Part shown: in pieces, positions 14,023 through 21,066 of the stretch
Layout: each line of letters starts with the position of its first letter
Position numbering within the stretch: position 1 is the stretch's first letter
Virus record (IMG/VR): IMGVR_UViG_3300033148_008499
Span: 1 to 38,607 of that record
DNA: 38,607 bases
Origin: a virus
Strand: one strand, 5' to 3'
Notes under the pieces: model-generated
The model's database searches: none
What the model was told of the DNA's origin: nothing
What the model saw: only the letters and a program-made list of their open reading frames with translations
Program-made: the position numbers and the translations under genes

Positions 14023-14255
14023 ATGGAAAAGAGTATATCGGAAATCAGGAAATCGAACGGCCATATAGGATTTTTTGCATCCTATATGGTTCGGTTTATG
14101 AAGTGTATCGCGCCAATGGAGAAATCTATATGGCGCCAACCGACAATATTTTTCCGGTTGGAAGCGATTATCGGCTTGGCAGATTCTACGGTTTCGACCG
14201 TCAAGATTCATGGCGAGTTCTTGAAAGCGTCGATTTTATAAAGGAGTCAAAATGA
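14023..14255 (+). pseudogene. Small early gene with an apparent frameshift near its start
   Basis: The ATG at 14023 has a good GAGGAG site 8 bases upstream, but its frame (72 aa) reads as improbable protein. The next frame, open to the TGA at 14253-14255 that overlaps the next ATG, gives convincing protein: ERPYRIFCILYGSVYEVYRA, GEIYMAPTDNIFPVG and DYRLGRFYGFDRQDSW. One extra A in the AAAA run at 14027-14030 would join start and body (M-E-K-E-Y-I-G). It is therefore a one-base deletion, a sequencing error or a recoding site. No known family. Confidence 0.5.
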
Positions 14256-14431
14256 ACGAACGACAATATGTCAATGAAATGTGCGCGCGCCAATCGGACG
14301 CGCGCCATTGGTTAAGCGTAGCAAGGTACATAATCGAAGAATCGGCTGAATGCCGAAAAAATCTTGAATTGCGTTTTTCCGCATTGGATGAAATCCAAAG
14401 GCTAATAAAGGAGTCTTACCAATGGAAATAG
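14252..14431 (+). CDS. Small hypothetical protein, 59 aa
   Basis: Starts MNERQYVNEMCARQSDARHW after AAGGAG, overlapping the previous stop by 4 bases and the next start by 10. It is helical throughout (ARYIIEESAECRKNLELRF). Tight translational coupling supports a real gene. Function unknown. Confidence 0.55.
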   Translation: MNERQYVNEMCARQSDARHWLSVARYIIEESAECRKNLELRFSALDEIQRLIKESYQWK

Positions 14432-14640
14432 GCGAAAAAACAGAACTAGGCTTCGAGTTTGTAGAAAGTGCCGTGCTAAGAAAAGTATATCGATACCGAG
14501 GATATACGATTACTCGGCAATACGGACCTATGCTCGAGAAATGGATAGTAAGCCGGAAAGCCGGAATTGCTATCGCAAAAACAGAACTGATGATCGATGC
14601 GAAAGGTCTCATAGACTGGATATGCATCGGAAATAGATAG
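14422..14640 (+). CDS. Hypothetical protein, 72 aa
   Basis: Starts MEIGEKTELGFEFVESAV after AAAGGAG. The pattern is a beta hairpin (YRYRGYTITRQYG) followed by a short amphipathic helix. No family is recognised. It is followed by a GGCCGAC hairpin. Confidence 0.6.
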   Translation: MEIGEKTELGFEFVESAVLRKVYRYRGYTITRQYGPMLEKWIVSRKAGIAIAKTELMIDAKGLIDWICIGNR

Positions 14641-14650
14641 CGCGCAATCG

Positions 14651-14677
14651 ATCCGGCCGACTAAATGTCGGCCGGAT
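14651..14677 (+). terminator. GGCCGAC-type hairpin
   Basis: ATCCGGCCGAC (14651-14661) pairs perfectly with GTCGGCCGGAT (14667-14677) around TAAAT, 10 bases after the stop. Like its two relatives it lacks a long T-run in this direction. Confidence 0.6.
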
Positions 14678-14722
14678 TAGTGGCATGCTATCATGCTAAT
14701 ATTTTTTGAGGAGTTAGAAGAA

Positions 14723-15004
14723 ATGGCAAGATTTTATGGTACTGTTAGCGGCTCCGGAAAAACACTATCCACAAAAACCGGATCGGCAAAAACCGGCTTA
14801 ACGGTCAAGTGCCGCGGCTGGAATGTTGGCGTATCGGCGCAAACATTTATTGACTGTACAGGTAAGGACGGAATTGACATCTATGTTGATTCCGGATCAA
14901 GTGAAGCATCGGCGCCAATACGAATCGGAACCGTGTTTGAAGCAGAAAACGGAGGAGAACCGATATTTGTACCGAATCTTGACATGCGCCGACTCCAAAA
15001 GTAA
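14723..15004 (+). CDS. Hypothetical phage protein, 93 aa
   Basis: Starts MARFYGTVSGSGKTLSTKTG after the leader TTTTTTGAGGAGTT. It has the look of a common phage accessory protein: YGTVSGS opening, KTGLTVKCRGWNVGVSA, then a beta-rich middle with GKDGIDIYVDSGSS. Such proteins recur in phage early regions with no known role. The site GGCATGCTATCATGC just upstream resembles the operator palindrome. A strong terminator follows. Confidence 0.65.
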   Translation: MARFYGTVSGSGKTLSTKTGSAKTGLTVKCRGWNVGVSAQTFIDCTGKDGIDIYVDSGSSEASAPIRIGTVFEAENGGEPIFVPNLDMRRLQK

Positions 15005-15021
15005 CGAACCAATCGCCAATT

Positions 15022-15053
15022 AATAGCGCGCTAATCGGCGCGCTATTTTTTTG
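15022..15053 (+). terminator. Rho-independent terminator
   Basis: AATAGCGCGC (15022-15031) pairs with GCGCGCTATT (15038-15047) around TAATCG, followed by seven Ts in all. It ends the small-gene unit that starts at 14023. Confidence 0.9.
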
Positions 15054-15089
15054 CTTGCCATTTATGCAATGGTTTTATATCACACACCT

Positions 15090-15497
15090 ATGGATAGCAT
15101 AAATCTTTTGAGCGTTCGGCAACCGCACGCGACACTTATTTGTAGTGCGCTAAAAACCGTAGAAAATAGAGCATGGAATACGAAATTCCGCGGCAAGATT
15201 TATATTCATGCAAGCTCTATCGACAACAACGATTTATTCGACGAAATGTATCCGTTGCCGCTTTTTCATGAATATAACAGATGCTTCGATCTTGACGGCA
15301 ATCAAATAAAAAAATCAAAAATTTTGACCGTGAAATCTGATAGACTCGTACTGAAAAACAAGGCATATATACGAGAATACCGATTGCTAAAAACGGAAAT
15401 ATCGAAGCAATTGGAAAACGATACGCTATTCTGCGCGCATTCGATTGTCGGTATGGTCGATATTGTAGACGTGATACAGAACAGCAAATCGCCGTAG
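15090..15497 (+). CDS. ASCH-domain protein, interrupted by an in-frame amber codon
   Basis: ASCH domains are PUA-like folds that bind RNA or modified bases, or act as small hydrolases. The start of the fold is clear: INLLSVRQPHATLICSALKT-VENRAWNTKFRGKIYIHAS. The frame stops at TAG (15495-15497) after IVGMVDIVDVIQNSKSP. The same frame then continues with STAGSYHFILENAVLFGKPI and HNVKGRLKIW to a stop at 15636-15638, which is just the C-terminal part the family should have. The TAG stands where related proteins have Trp (S-P-W), so it may be a TGG-to-TAG nonsense mutation. There is no Shine-Dalgarno before the ATG at 15090; TTGCTT (15051) and TTTATA suggest a leaderless transcript. Confidence 0.7.
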   Translation: MDSINLLSVRQPHATLICSALKTVENRAWNTKFRGKIYIHASSIDNNDLFDEMYPLPLFHEYNRCFDLDGNQIKKSKILTVKSDRLVLKNKAYIREYRLLKTEISKQLENDTLFCAHSIVGMVDIVDVIQNSKSP

Positions 15498-15653
15498 TCA
15501 ACGGCCGGTTCGTATCATTTCATATTGGAAAATGCCGTATTATTCGGCAAGCCGATACACAATGTTAAAGGCCGCTTGAAAATATGGACCATGCAGGCTA
15601 AACTTGACGAAACGCCCGTAAAATGGGTTTCTTCGTAGAGGAGGAGAGATATT

Positions 15654-15731
15654 ATGCCGAATGATCCTAGTGCCGGACAGCGTTTCAGAGCGAATCTTCC
15701 CCGAGCCATTGTCCGCGGCCGGTTGAGATAA
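15654..15731 (+). CDS. Tiny ORF with very strong ribosome site, 25 aa
   Basis: Begins MPNDPSAGQRFRANLPRAIV, downstream of GAGGAGGAGAG placed at ideal distance. Arg-rich, no known family. Because a terminator follows directly, it could be a leader peptide or a small accessory protein. Confidence 0.35.
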   Translation: MPNDPSAGQRFRANLPRAIVRGRLR

Positions 15732-15753
15732 AAGCGAAACGCGAAAAAACAGC

Positions 15754-15789
15754 AAGCCGCCCCGGGCATTATACGGGCGGCTTTTTTTA
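15754..15789 (+). terminator. Rho-independent terminator
   Basis: AAGCCGCCC (15754-15762) pairs with GGGCGGCTT (15775-15783), with a 12-base loop and T-run to 15788. It lies only 2 bases before the next ATG, so expression of the PAPS-like gene needs read-through or antitermination. Confidence 0.88.
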
Positions 15790-15791
15790 CG

Positions 15792-16289
15792 ATGAAGCGT
15801 TTGTATAATTCTATTTTTCAAATTGCGGAAACGTGCGTTGACGTGGCGTGTATGTTTTCGTGCGGGCGCGATTCAACGGTTATGCTGGATCTTTTTATGC
15901 AATATGCGCCGAACACCATAAAGCATGTAATTTTCCTGTATTTTTGCCCCGAGCTCTCCTATGAAGAAAAGATTTTGCGCTATTACGAGGATCGATATCG
16001 CATAAACATTATTCGACGCGCGCATCCCGATGTAGGGTACTTGCTAAATTACCGAGACAAGAAACACAAAGTAACAATGGGCCAATTTGAAAAAGCTATT
16101 CGTGCCGAGGGGTATAGCTGGATTGCATACGCTTACCGGAAAGATGAAAGCCTGCAAAGACGAGGGCAATTATCGCTTGCTCCGAACGGGATTGACGCAA
16201 AATACAGGAAATTGTTTCCCATTGCGGAATGGGCTCAACGCCATGTAAATAAGTGTCGCGGCAGAAAAAAAACTAAGAAAATCTCTTAG
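15792..16289 (+). CDS. PAPS-reductase-like PP-loop ATP pyrophosphatase, C-terminally truncated
   Basis: This 165-residue protein has the PP-loop near the N-terminus (FSCGRDSTVMLDLF) and the phage PAPS-reductase pattern that follows: FLYFCPELSYEEKIL, RRAHPDVGYLLN, YAYRKDESLQRRGQL and the FPIAEW motif. Phage relatives usually run some 50 or more residues past FPIAEW; here the frame ends soon after in a basic run. It abuts a ParB-like gene that lacks its own start, suggesting a deletion between the two. No Shine-Dalgarno precedes the ATG. Such genes usually sit next to ParB-like genes at the head of packaging modules, as here. Confidence 0.75.
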   Translation: MKRLYNSIFQIAETCVDVACMFSCGRDSTVMLDLFMQYAPNTIKHVIFLYFCPELSYEEKILRYYEDRYRINIIRRAHPDVGYLLNYRDKKHKVTMGQFEKAIRAEGYSWIAYAYRKDESLQRRGQLSLAPNGIDAKYRKLFPIAEWAQRHVNKCRGRKKTKKIS

Positions 16290-16914
16290 GGATTATGGAT
16301 CGCTGTCGCCTGTAGTATGGAACAAGCGGACCGGGAATATAGTTGCGGGACACCAGCGCCTTGAACAAATGGATTCGATATTAAAATCTACCGCATATGA
16401 GCTTACCGTTGCCGTTGTCGATTTAGAGCCGGAAACGGAAGTGAAAGCCAATGTCACGCTTAACAATCCGTCGGTTATGGGCGAGTGGGACGAAGAAAAA
16501 TTGGCTGAAATAAAGACGGAGTGGCCTGACATAAATTTTGAAAAGGATCTCGGGTTCGACAAATATGACATAGACCTGATTTTTGCAGATACTCAATTAT
16601 CAGAGGACGTGTTTACCGCGTTCGAGCAACAGCAAGACGTGAAAAACGAGGTTGATAGAATTCGGGAAATTGACAAGTTGAAAGAGGCAAAGCGCGAACA
16701 CCGCGCGGCCGTAAGCACCGAAAACGCAGAAGGCACCACTCACGAAATCGCAAAAGATGATTACATGGTGACATTTGTTTTTCCCAACAATTCCGAGAAA
16801 CATGATTTTATGCGGTTGATAAAAGAAAAGCCTGCAGAGCGTTACGTGAAACATACAAAACTCTATGATATTCAAGACGGGAAACTAAAAGCATATGGCA
16901 GCGCCGAAGAATAA
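16243..16914 (+). pseudogene. ParB-like nuclease domain gene with broken start
   Basis: The frame encodes ISVAAEKKLRKSLRDYGS, PVVWNKRTGNIVAGHQRLEQ and then NVTLNNPSVMGEWDEEKL, the phage ParB/Srx-fold signature with the nucleotide-binding GHQR motif. However, the ATG at 16243 is followed at once by TAA (16246-16248), and the next in-frame ATG is at 16369, after GHQR. A product from 16369 (181 aa) would lack the active-site motif. Either the gene is dead, the N-terminus comes by frameshift from the PAPS-like gene (an A8 run lies at 16265-16272), or the codon after ATG is an error. The end overlaps the terminase small-subunit gene by 20 bp. Confidence 0.6.
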
Positions 16915-17377
16915 AAAAAAGGAAACCCGCGGACGGCCTTCGAAATACAGCGCCATATATGCGCCCATGGTGGCCGAAATGCTTGCGAGGTCTGGAATGA
17001 TCGACAAGCAAATGGCCGAATACATGAGTGTTTCCGAATGGACAATCAATAACTGGAAAAACAAACATCCTGAATTTGCCGAAGCGATAAAACGGGGCAA
17101 GGACGAACCGGACGACAAGGTGGAGGCGTCGTTGTTGCGGTCCGCTTTGGGCTATACGGAAGACGAAGTGACGGCGGAAAAAGACGAAAACGGAAACATC
17201 GTAAAACAGCATCTGACGCGGCGATATTTTGCTCCTAACGTAACCGCTCAAATATTTTGGCTAAAAAACCGTCGGCCCGAACGCTGGCGCGACCGCCGCG
17301 AAATCGATCATGTTGTAGACGACCCGCTGGAAAAATTCGCAAAAGCCGTGGATAGATATTTTGGTAACGATCGGTGA
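16895..17377 (+). CDS. terS: Terminase small subunit
   Basis: This 160-residue protein recognises the packaging site and hands DNA to the large subunit. The N-terminus is basic (KKKETRGRPSKYS) and leads into a helix-turn-helix (DKQMAEYMSVSEWTINNWKN) with the continuing HPEFAEAIKRGKDE helix. Then come the oligomerisation helix VEASLLRSALGYTEDEV and the C-terminal part FWLKNRRPERWRDR, all typical of small terminases. It overlaps the large subunit gene by 17 bp. Confidence 0.92.
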   Translation: MAAPKNKKKETRGRPSKYSAIYAPMVAEMLARSGMIDKQMAEYMSVSEWTINNWKNKHPEFAEAIKRGKDEPDDKVEASLLRSALGYTEDEVTAEKDENGNIVKQHLTRRYFAPNVTAQIFWLKNRRPERWRDRREIDHVVDDPLEKFAKAVDRYFGNDR

Positions 17378-18620
17378 ATGGCAATTTTCAGATAAGCAAG
17401 CGGCCGTATTTCAGCATGCTATCTGCGACAATCCCTATCATTTAATCCTCGAGGGCGCGGTCCGCTCCGGGAAAACGCACCTAAACAATGTGTTGTGGCT
17501 TTATCATGTCGGGAAAATCCCCGGACCACGCAAAGACTTTATCATGACCGGCCGAAGTATCGGGAGCCTCGAACGCAACGTCATTTCGCCTCTCGAAGAC
17601 CTCCTCGGGAAAACGATACGCATGGACAATTTCAATCGGTTCGCGCTTGGCAAGCACACTATGAATTGTTTCGGGGCGGACAACGAATCATCCTACAAAG
17701 CAATGACGGGAATGACGTCTTACGGCTGGTACGCGAATGAAGTCACGAACCAGCACCCGAACACCATTGTAGAAGCGTTCAACCGATGCTCCGGAGCCGG
17801 TGCGCGCATATTTTGGGACACTAACCCAGACCATCCGTACCATTTCGTGAAAACCGACTACATAGACAAAACGGGTATTCGCAACCAGGACAATCGATTG
17901 GCGATATCCGCGCACCATTGCCGCCTTGAAGACAATCAATTTCTGACCGCCGAGTACATAGAGAACGTCAAACGCAACACTCCATCGGGAATGTGGTATG
18001 ACCGCCGCATCAAGGGATTGTGGGTCGCTGCGGAAGGCATAATCTACGAATCATTCGACCGCGGCACGCATACCTGCGAACCGTTCAAAATACCCGATGA
18101 TTGGCAACGAGTACGCGGAATCGACTTCGGGACGGTGCACCCGTTCGTTATGCTGTGGGGCGCAATTGACGGAGACGGCCGACTCTATATTTATCGAGAG
18201 TATTTCAAAACAAACACGCTGATCCGCCACCATGCCGAACGAATAAAAGATTTGTCGAAAGACGAGCACTACATATGGACCGTGAGCGACCACGACGCCC
18301 AGGAACGGCTGGAATACGAAGCACACGATATTCCGACACAGCCGGCGAACAAGGCGGTGCTCCTCGGGCTGGACAAAGTAGCACAGCGCATGGTCGATCA
18401 AATAGACGGAAGGCCCCGAGTTATGATATTTAATACATGTACCGAACTAATACGGCAATTGGGTGTATACTGTTGGCGGCCGTATGAAGAGGGAAAGTCG
18501 TACCGAGAAGAACCGTTGAAGGTTGACGACGACGGCCCGGACGTGTTGCGGTACATTGTTATGGAATTGGACTACAATACCACGCCAATCATCGAATCGG
18601 GGTTCCGCGGCCTAAACTAA
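17361..18620 (+). CDS. terL: Terminase large subunit (PBSX-like)
   Basis: This 419-residue packaging motor has an ATPase domain (Walker A GAVRSGKT at residues 32-39, the WYANEV acidic strand, coupling motif WDTNPDHP). It also has an RNase H-like nuclease domain (GIDFG, VSDHDAQE, DDDGPDVLRY) supplying the metal-binding Asp residues. The apparent start is a TTG at 17361 inside the small-subunit gene, because no ATG or GTG is available before the conserved region. The PBSX/SPP1-like type usually packages by headful, which fits a circularly permuted genome without cos ends. Confidence 0.95.
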   Translation: MVTIGEWQFSDKQAAVFQHAICDNPYHLILEGAVRSGKTHLNNVLWLYHVGKIPGPRKDFIMTGRSIGSLERNVISPLEDLLGKTIRMDNFNRFALGKHTMNCFGADNESSYKAMTGMTSYGWYANEVTNQHPNTIVEAFNRCSGAGARIFWDTNPDHPYHFVKTDYIDKTGIRNQDNRLAISAHHCRLEDNQFLTAEYIENVKRNTPSGMWYDRRIKGLWVAAEGIIYESFDRGTHTCEPFKIPDDWQRVRGIDFGTVHPFVMLWGAIDGDGRLYIYREYFKTNTLIRHHAERIKDLSKDEHYIWTVSDHDAQERLEYEAHDIPTQPANKAVLLGLDKVAQRMVDQIDGRPRVMIFNTCTELIRQLGVYCWRPYEEGKSYREEPLKVDDDGPDVLRYIVMELDYNTTPIIESGFRGLN

Positions 18621-18630
18621 GGAGGCGACA

Positions 18631-20064
18631 ATGCCCCAAAACACAGACGACATACTACGAGCGATACAGAGTGATAACCAGGTTATCGTATCGAACATGT
18701 TCCGCGATCTCATAGACGAGCACAAGCGCAACGAGGCCGGGACGCAAAAAAAATTCTGGTTACGATACAAGCAAGAGCGGTCCGGGGTTCCCATATACCA
18801 GAAGGAGTTTGCCAATTACGAGAAATGCGTGGAGCGTGTTCCCAATGATTTTTATGGTGATATCGTGGATCTCAAAACCGGATACATGGGAAACGAGATT
18901 ATCATCGAAATTGACGATCGGCGGATAGGCGAAACTGCCGCAGACGAGCAAAATGCATTTTTGACGCGATTCGCGCACAGGGAATCGACCGGTGACGCGA
19001 ATAGCGAGCTCGTAAAAATGGCGGCTATTACCGGGAAAGCCTATCGGCTGCTATATGCTGCAGCAGACGACGCGGACGCACATATCATGAATATTGACCC
19101 GTGGGAAGCAGTTGTGTATTACGATGCTCGCATGGATCGGCCGTCCTACGGAATGCGATACTGGCAAGTAGATGTTCGGGAATTCGGGATGACCCGGAAG
19201 TCGGAAATCAAAGAATCCAAGCGTTACCGCATCGAATGGTACGACGAAACGTTTGTAACATACTACATGGAGGACGACCAGGGGCTGATTGTTCTGGACG
19301 AATCAAAAGGGACGGTCGGACGGCAACCGCATTTTTTCGCCGGTGTGCCGCTCATTGAGTTCAAAAACAATGAGGAAGCGTTGTCCGAACCCAAGAAGGT
19401 CGTTGATTTGATCGACGCATACGACGCAATTACCAGCGACGCGACAAGCGAAGTAGAGCAATTGCGCATGGCGTACATGTGGGCGCGCGGCGCCGGAATG
19501 AAACTGAATGCCGAGTTCGAGAGACAGCTCGAACAGACGGGAATCTGGCCGTTGCCGCAGGACGGCGAAATCGGATTCGTGGGAAAAAATCTTGGCGGTG
19601 CCGCACCGTTCGTTATGGAAATCCTCGGGGAAATCCGGCGGAACATTTACAGCTTCGCGAAAAGCATTGACCTGTCCCAGGACAAAGGCGGGAACATGCG
19701 GGTAATCGGCTGGCAGATTGCAATGCTGCGATTGGAAATGTCGGCTCAGGTCACGGAACGAAAATTCAAAAAATCCTATAATCGGCAATACGAAATGCTT
19801 ACCGCGTTTTGGCGGGAAAATAAGCGCGTCGCGATCGATCCGTATTCGCTGCGCTACGTGTTTACGCGGAGATTCCCGAAAGACATCGATCAGGAAATCG
19901 ATACGCTGGTCAAGGGCATGTCGGTGCTGCCGCTGGAAACGATTTACGCTCTCATGTCGTTTATCGACAATCCCGCCGAGCTCGCGAAAAAGTTTAAGGA
20001 AGAGCGGCCGGAAATGCAGTCCATTATAAGCGGGCTGGAAAATGCCGAATCTGAATTGGGATAG
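18631..20064 (+). CDS. Portal protein (SPP1 gp6-like)
   Basis: This 477-residue protein forms the 12-mer ring at the capsid vertex through which DNA passes. It shows the SPP1-type opening (LRYKQERSGVPIYQKEF, ERVPNDFYGDIVDLKTGYM), the FAHRESTGDANSELVKMAAI-TGKAYRLLY region, and a helical C-terminal crown. The start follows AAGGAGG. Its end overlaps the MuF-like gene by 23 bp. Length is normal. Confidence 0.92.
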   Translation: MPQNTDDILRAIQSDNQVIVSNMFRDLIDEHKRNEAGTQKKFWLRYKQERSGVPIYQKEFANYEKCVERVPNDFYGDIVDLKTGYMGNEIIIEIDDRRIGETAADEQNAFLTRFAHRESTGDANSELVKMAAITGKAYRLLYAAADDADAHIMNIDPWEAVVYYDARMDRPSYGMRYWQVDVREFGMTRKSEIKESKRYRIEWYDETFVTYYMEDDQGLIVLDESKGTVGRQPHFFAGVPLIEFKNNEEALSEPKKVVDLIDAYDAITSDATSEVEQLRMAYMWARGAGMKLNAEFERQLEQTGIWPLPQDGEIGFVGKNLGGAAPFVMEILGEIRRNIYSFAKSIDLSQDKGGNMRVIGWQIAMLRLEMSAQVTERKFKKSYNRQYEMLTAFWRENKRVAIDPYSLRYVFTRRFPKDIDQEIDTLVKGMSVLPLETIYALMSFIDNPAELAKKFKEERPEMQSIISGLENAESELG

Positions 20065-21013
20065 CCTGGACAAGCGAGTCGCCCGAGCGCTCGCGCAAAT
20101 ACAAAGCGCCGGCGAAAAACGGCTTCTCCTCGCATATGCCCAGGCGCTGAAAGAAATCCGAACAAAGATGAGCCGATTGTACCAGAAGGTCAAAACGCCG
20201 GACGGGAAGTTGACGCTCGCCGAAATGACCAAGTATAACCGGTACGCAACCCTGGACAAAGAAATCAGCGATCTCATGCGCGACACGTACAAAATCGCCG
20301 TGGGAGATATCGATCGCATAGCCGAGGAGGTCTACGAGGCGAGCTATTTCCGGTATGCATGGGCATTCGACCAGCATGCGCAGGTATCGCTCTCGTGGGG
20401 ATTGATAAACCGTGATGCGATTGCAGCCGCTACAGGGAATCCGCTTGATCTCATTGCAAAAAACACGCTCGAGCCGGCGATGCGGAACAGAATTCGCACG
20501 GCAATAACGCAGGGACTGATCCAAGGCAAAAGCTATCCGAAAATGATGCGCGAGATCATGAACGCCATGGGAAACAATGCCTATGAAGCTATGCGGATCG
20601 CCAGGACCGAAGGTCAGCGCGCGCAATCGCTCGGGACCGAAGCGATATATGACGTGGCGCGGAAAAACGGCATTGCCGGACGCGAGATATGGGACGCGAC
20701 GCTGGACGGCAGAACGCGGCCGTCGCATCAGGCGCTGGACGGGCAGGCCCGCGGGGAAGACGGCTTGTGGCGCGTTTCGCATAACGGCGAAATGCTCGAA
20801 ACCCCAGGCCCGGTACTTTCCGGCGTGGCAAGTTTCGATATCAATTGCAGGTGCCGCCGCCGATTTGAGGTGGAAGGGTTTGCGCCGATCATTCGCCGCA
20901 CGCGCGACGGCGGGATTATTCCGTACACCACCTATGACGACTGGCGCGAGCGCCTGGACGACTCCGGAGCATACATCCCGACTCCCGAGCAAGTTGACAA
21001 AATCAGAGCGTAA
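20042..21013 (+). CDS. MuF-like minor head protein
   Basis: This 323-residue protein has the phage Mu gpF (SPP1 gp7) head morphogenesis domain in its C-terminal half: ARTEGQRAQSLG, IWDATLDGRTRPSHQALDGQ, then FDINCRCRRRFE with the conserved cysteines. The N-terminal half is helical. It is probably packaged in the capsid or assists early DNA ejection. The start lies inside the portal gene. The next gene is separated by a promoter, breaking the head operon at an unusual point. Confidence 0.9.
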   Translation: MPNLNWDSLDKRVARALAQIQSAGEKRLLLAYAQALKEIRTKMSRLYQKVKTPDGKLTLAEMTKYNRYATLDKEISDLMRDTYKIAVGDIDRIAEEVYEASYFRYAWAFDQHAQVSLSWGLINRDAIAAATGNPLDLIAKNTLEPAMRNRIRTAITQGLIQGKSYPKMMREIMNAMGNNAYEAMRIARTEGQRAQSLGTEAIYDVARKNGIAGREIWDATLDGRTRPSHQALDGQARGEDGLWRVSHNGEMLETPGPVLSGVASFDINCRCRRRFEVEGFAPIIRRTRDGGIIPYTTYDDWRERLDDSGAYIPTPEQVDKIRA

Positions 21014-21016
21014 CGG

Positions 21017-21045
21017 TTGCCTATGGCATGCTATAGCGGTATATT
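21017..21045 (+). promoter_or_regulatory. Sigma-70-type promoter of the Tas-TIGR unit
   Basis: TTGCCT (21017-21022), a 17-base spacer (21023-21039) and TATATT (21040-21045), with a GGAGG ribosome site further on (21055-21059). The spacer contains ATGGCATGCTATAG, related to the palindromes in the spacers of the RecT, exonuclease and nuclease-region promoters. The unit can thus be transcribed apart from the head operon. Confidence 0.65.
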
Positions 21046-21066
21046 GGATGGCATGGAGGCGAATAG

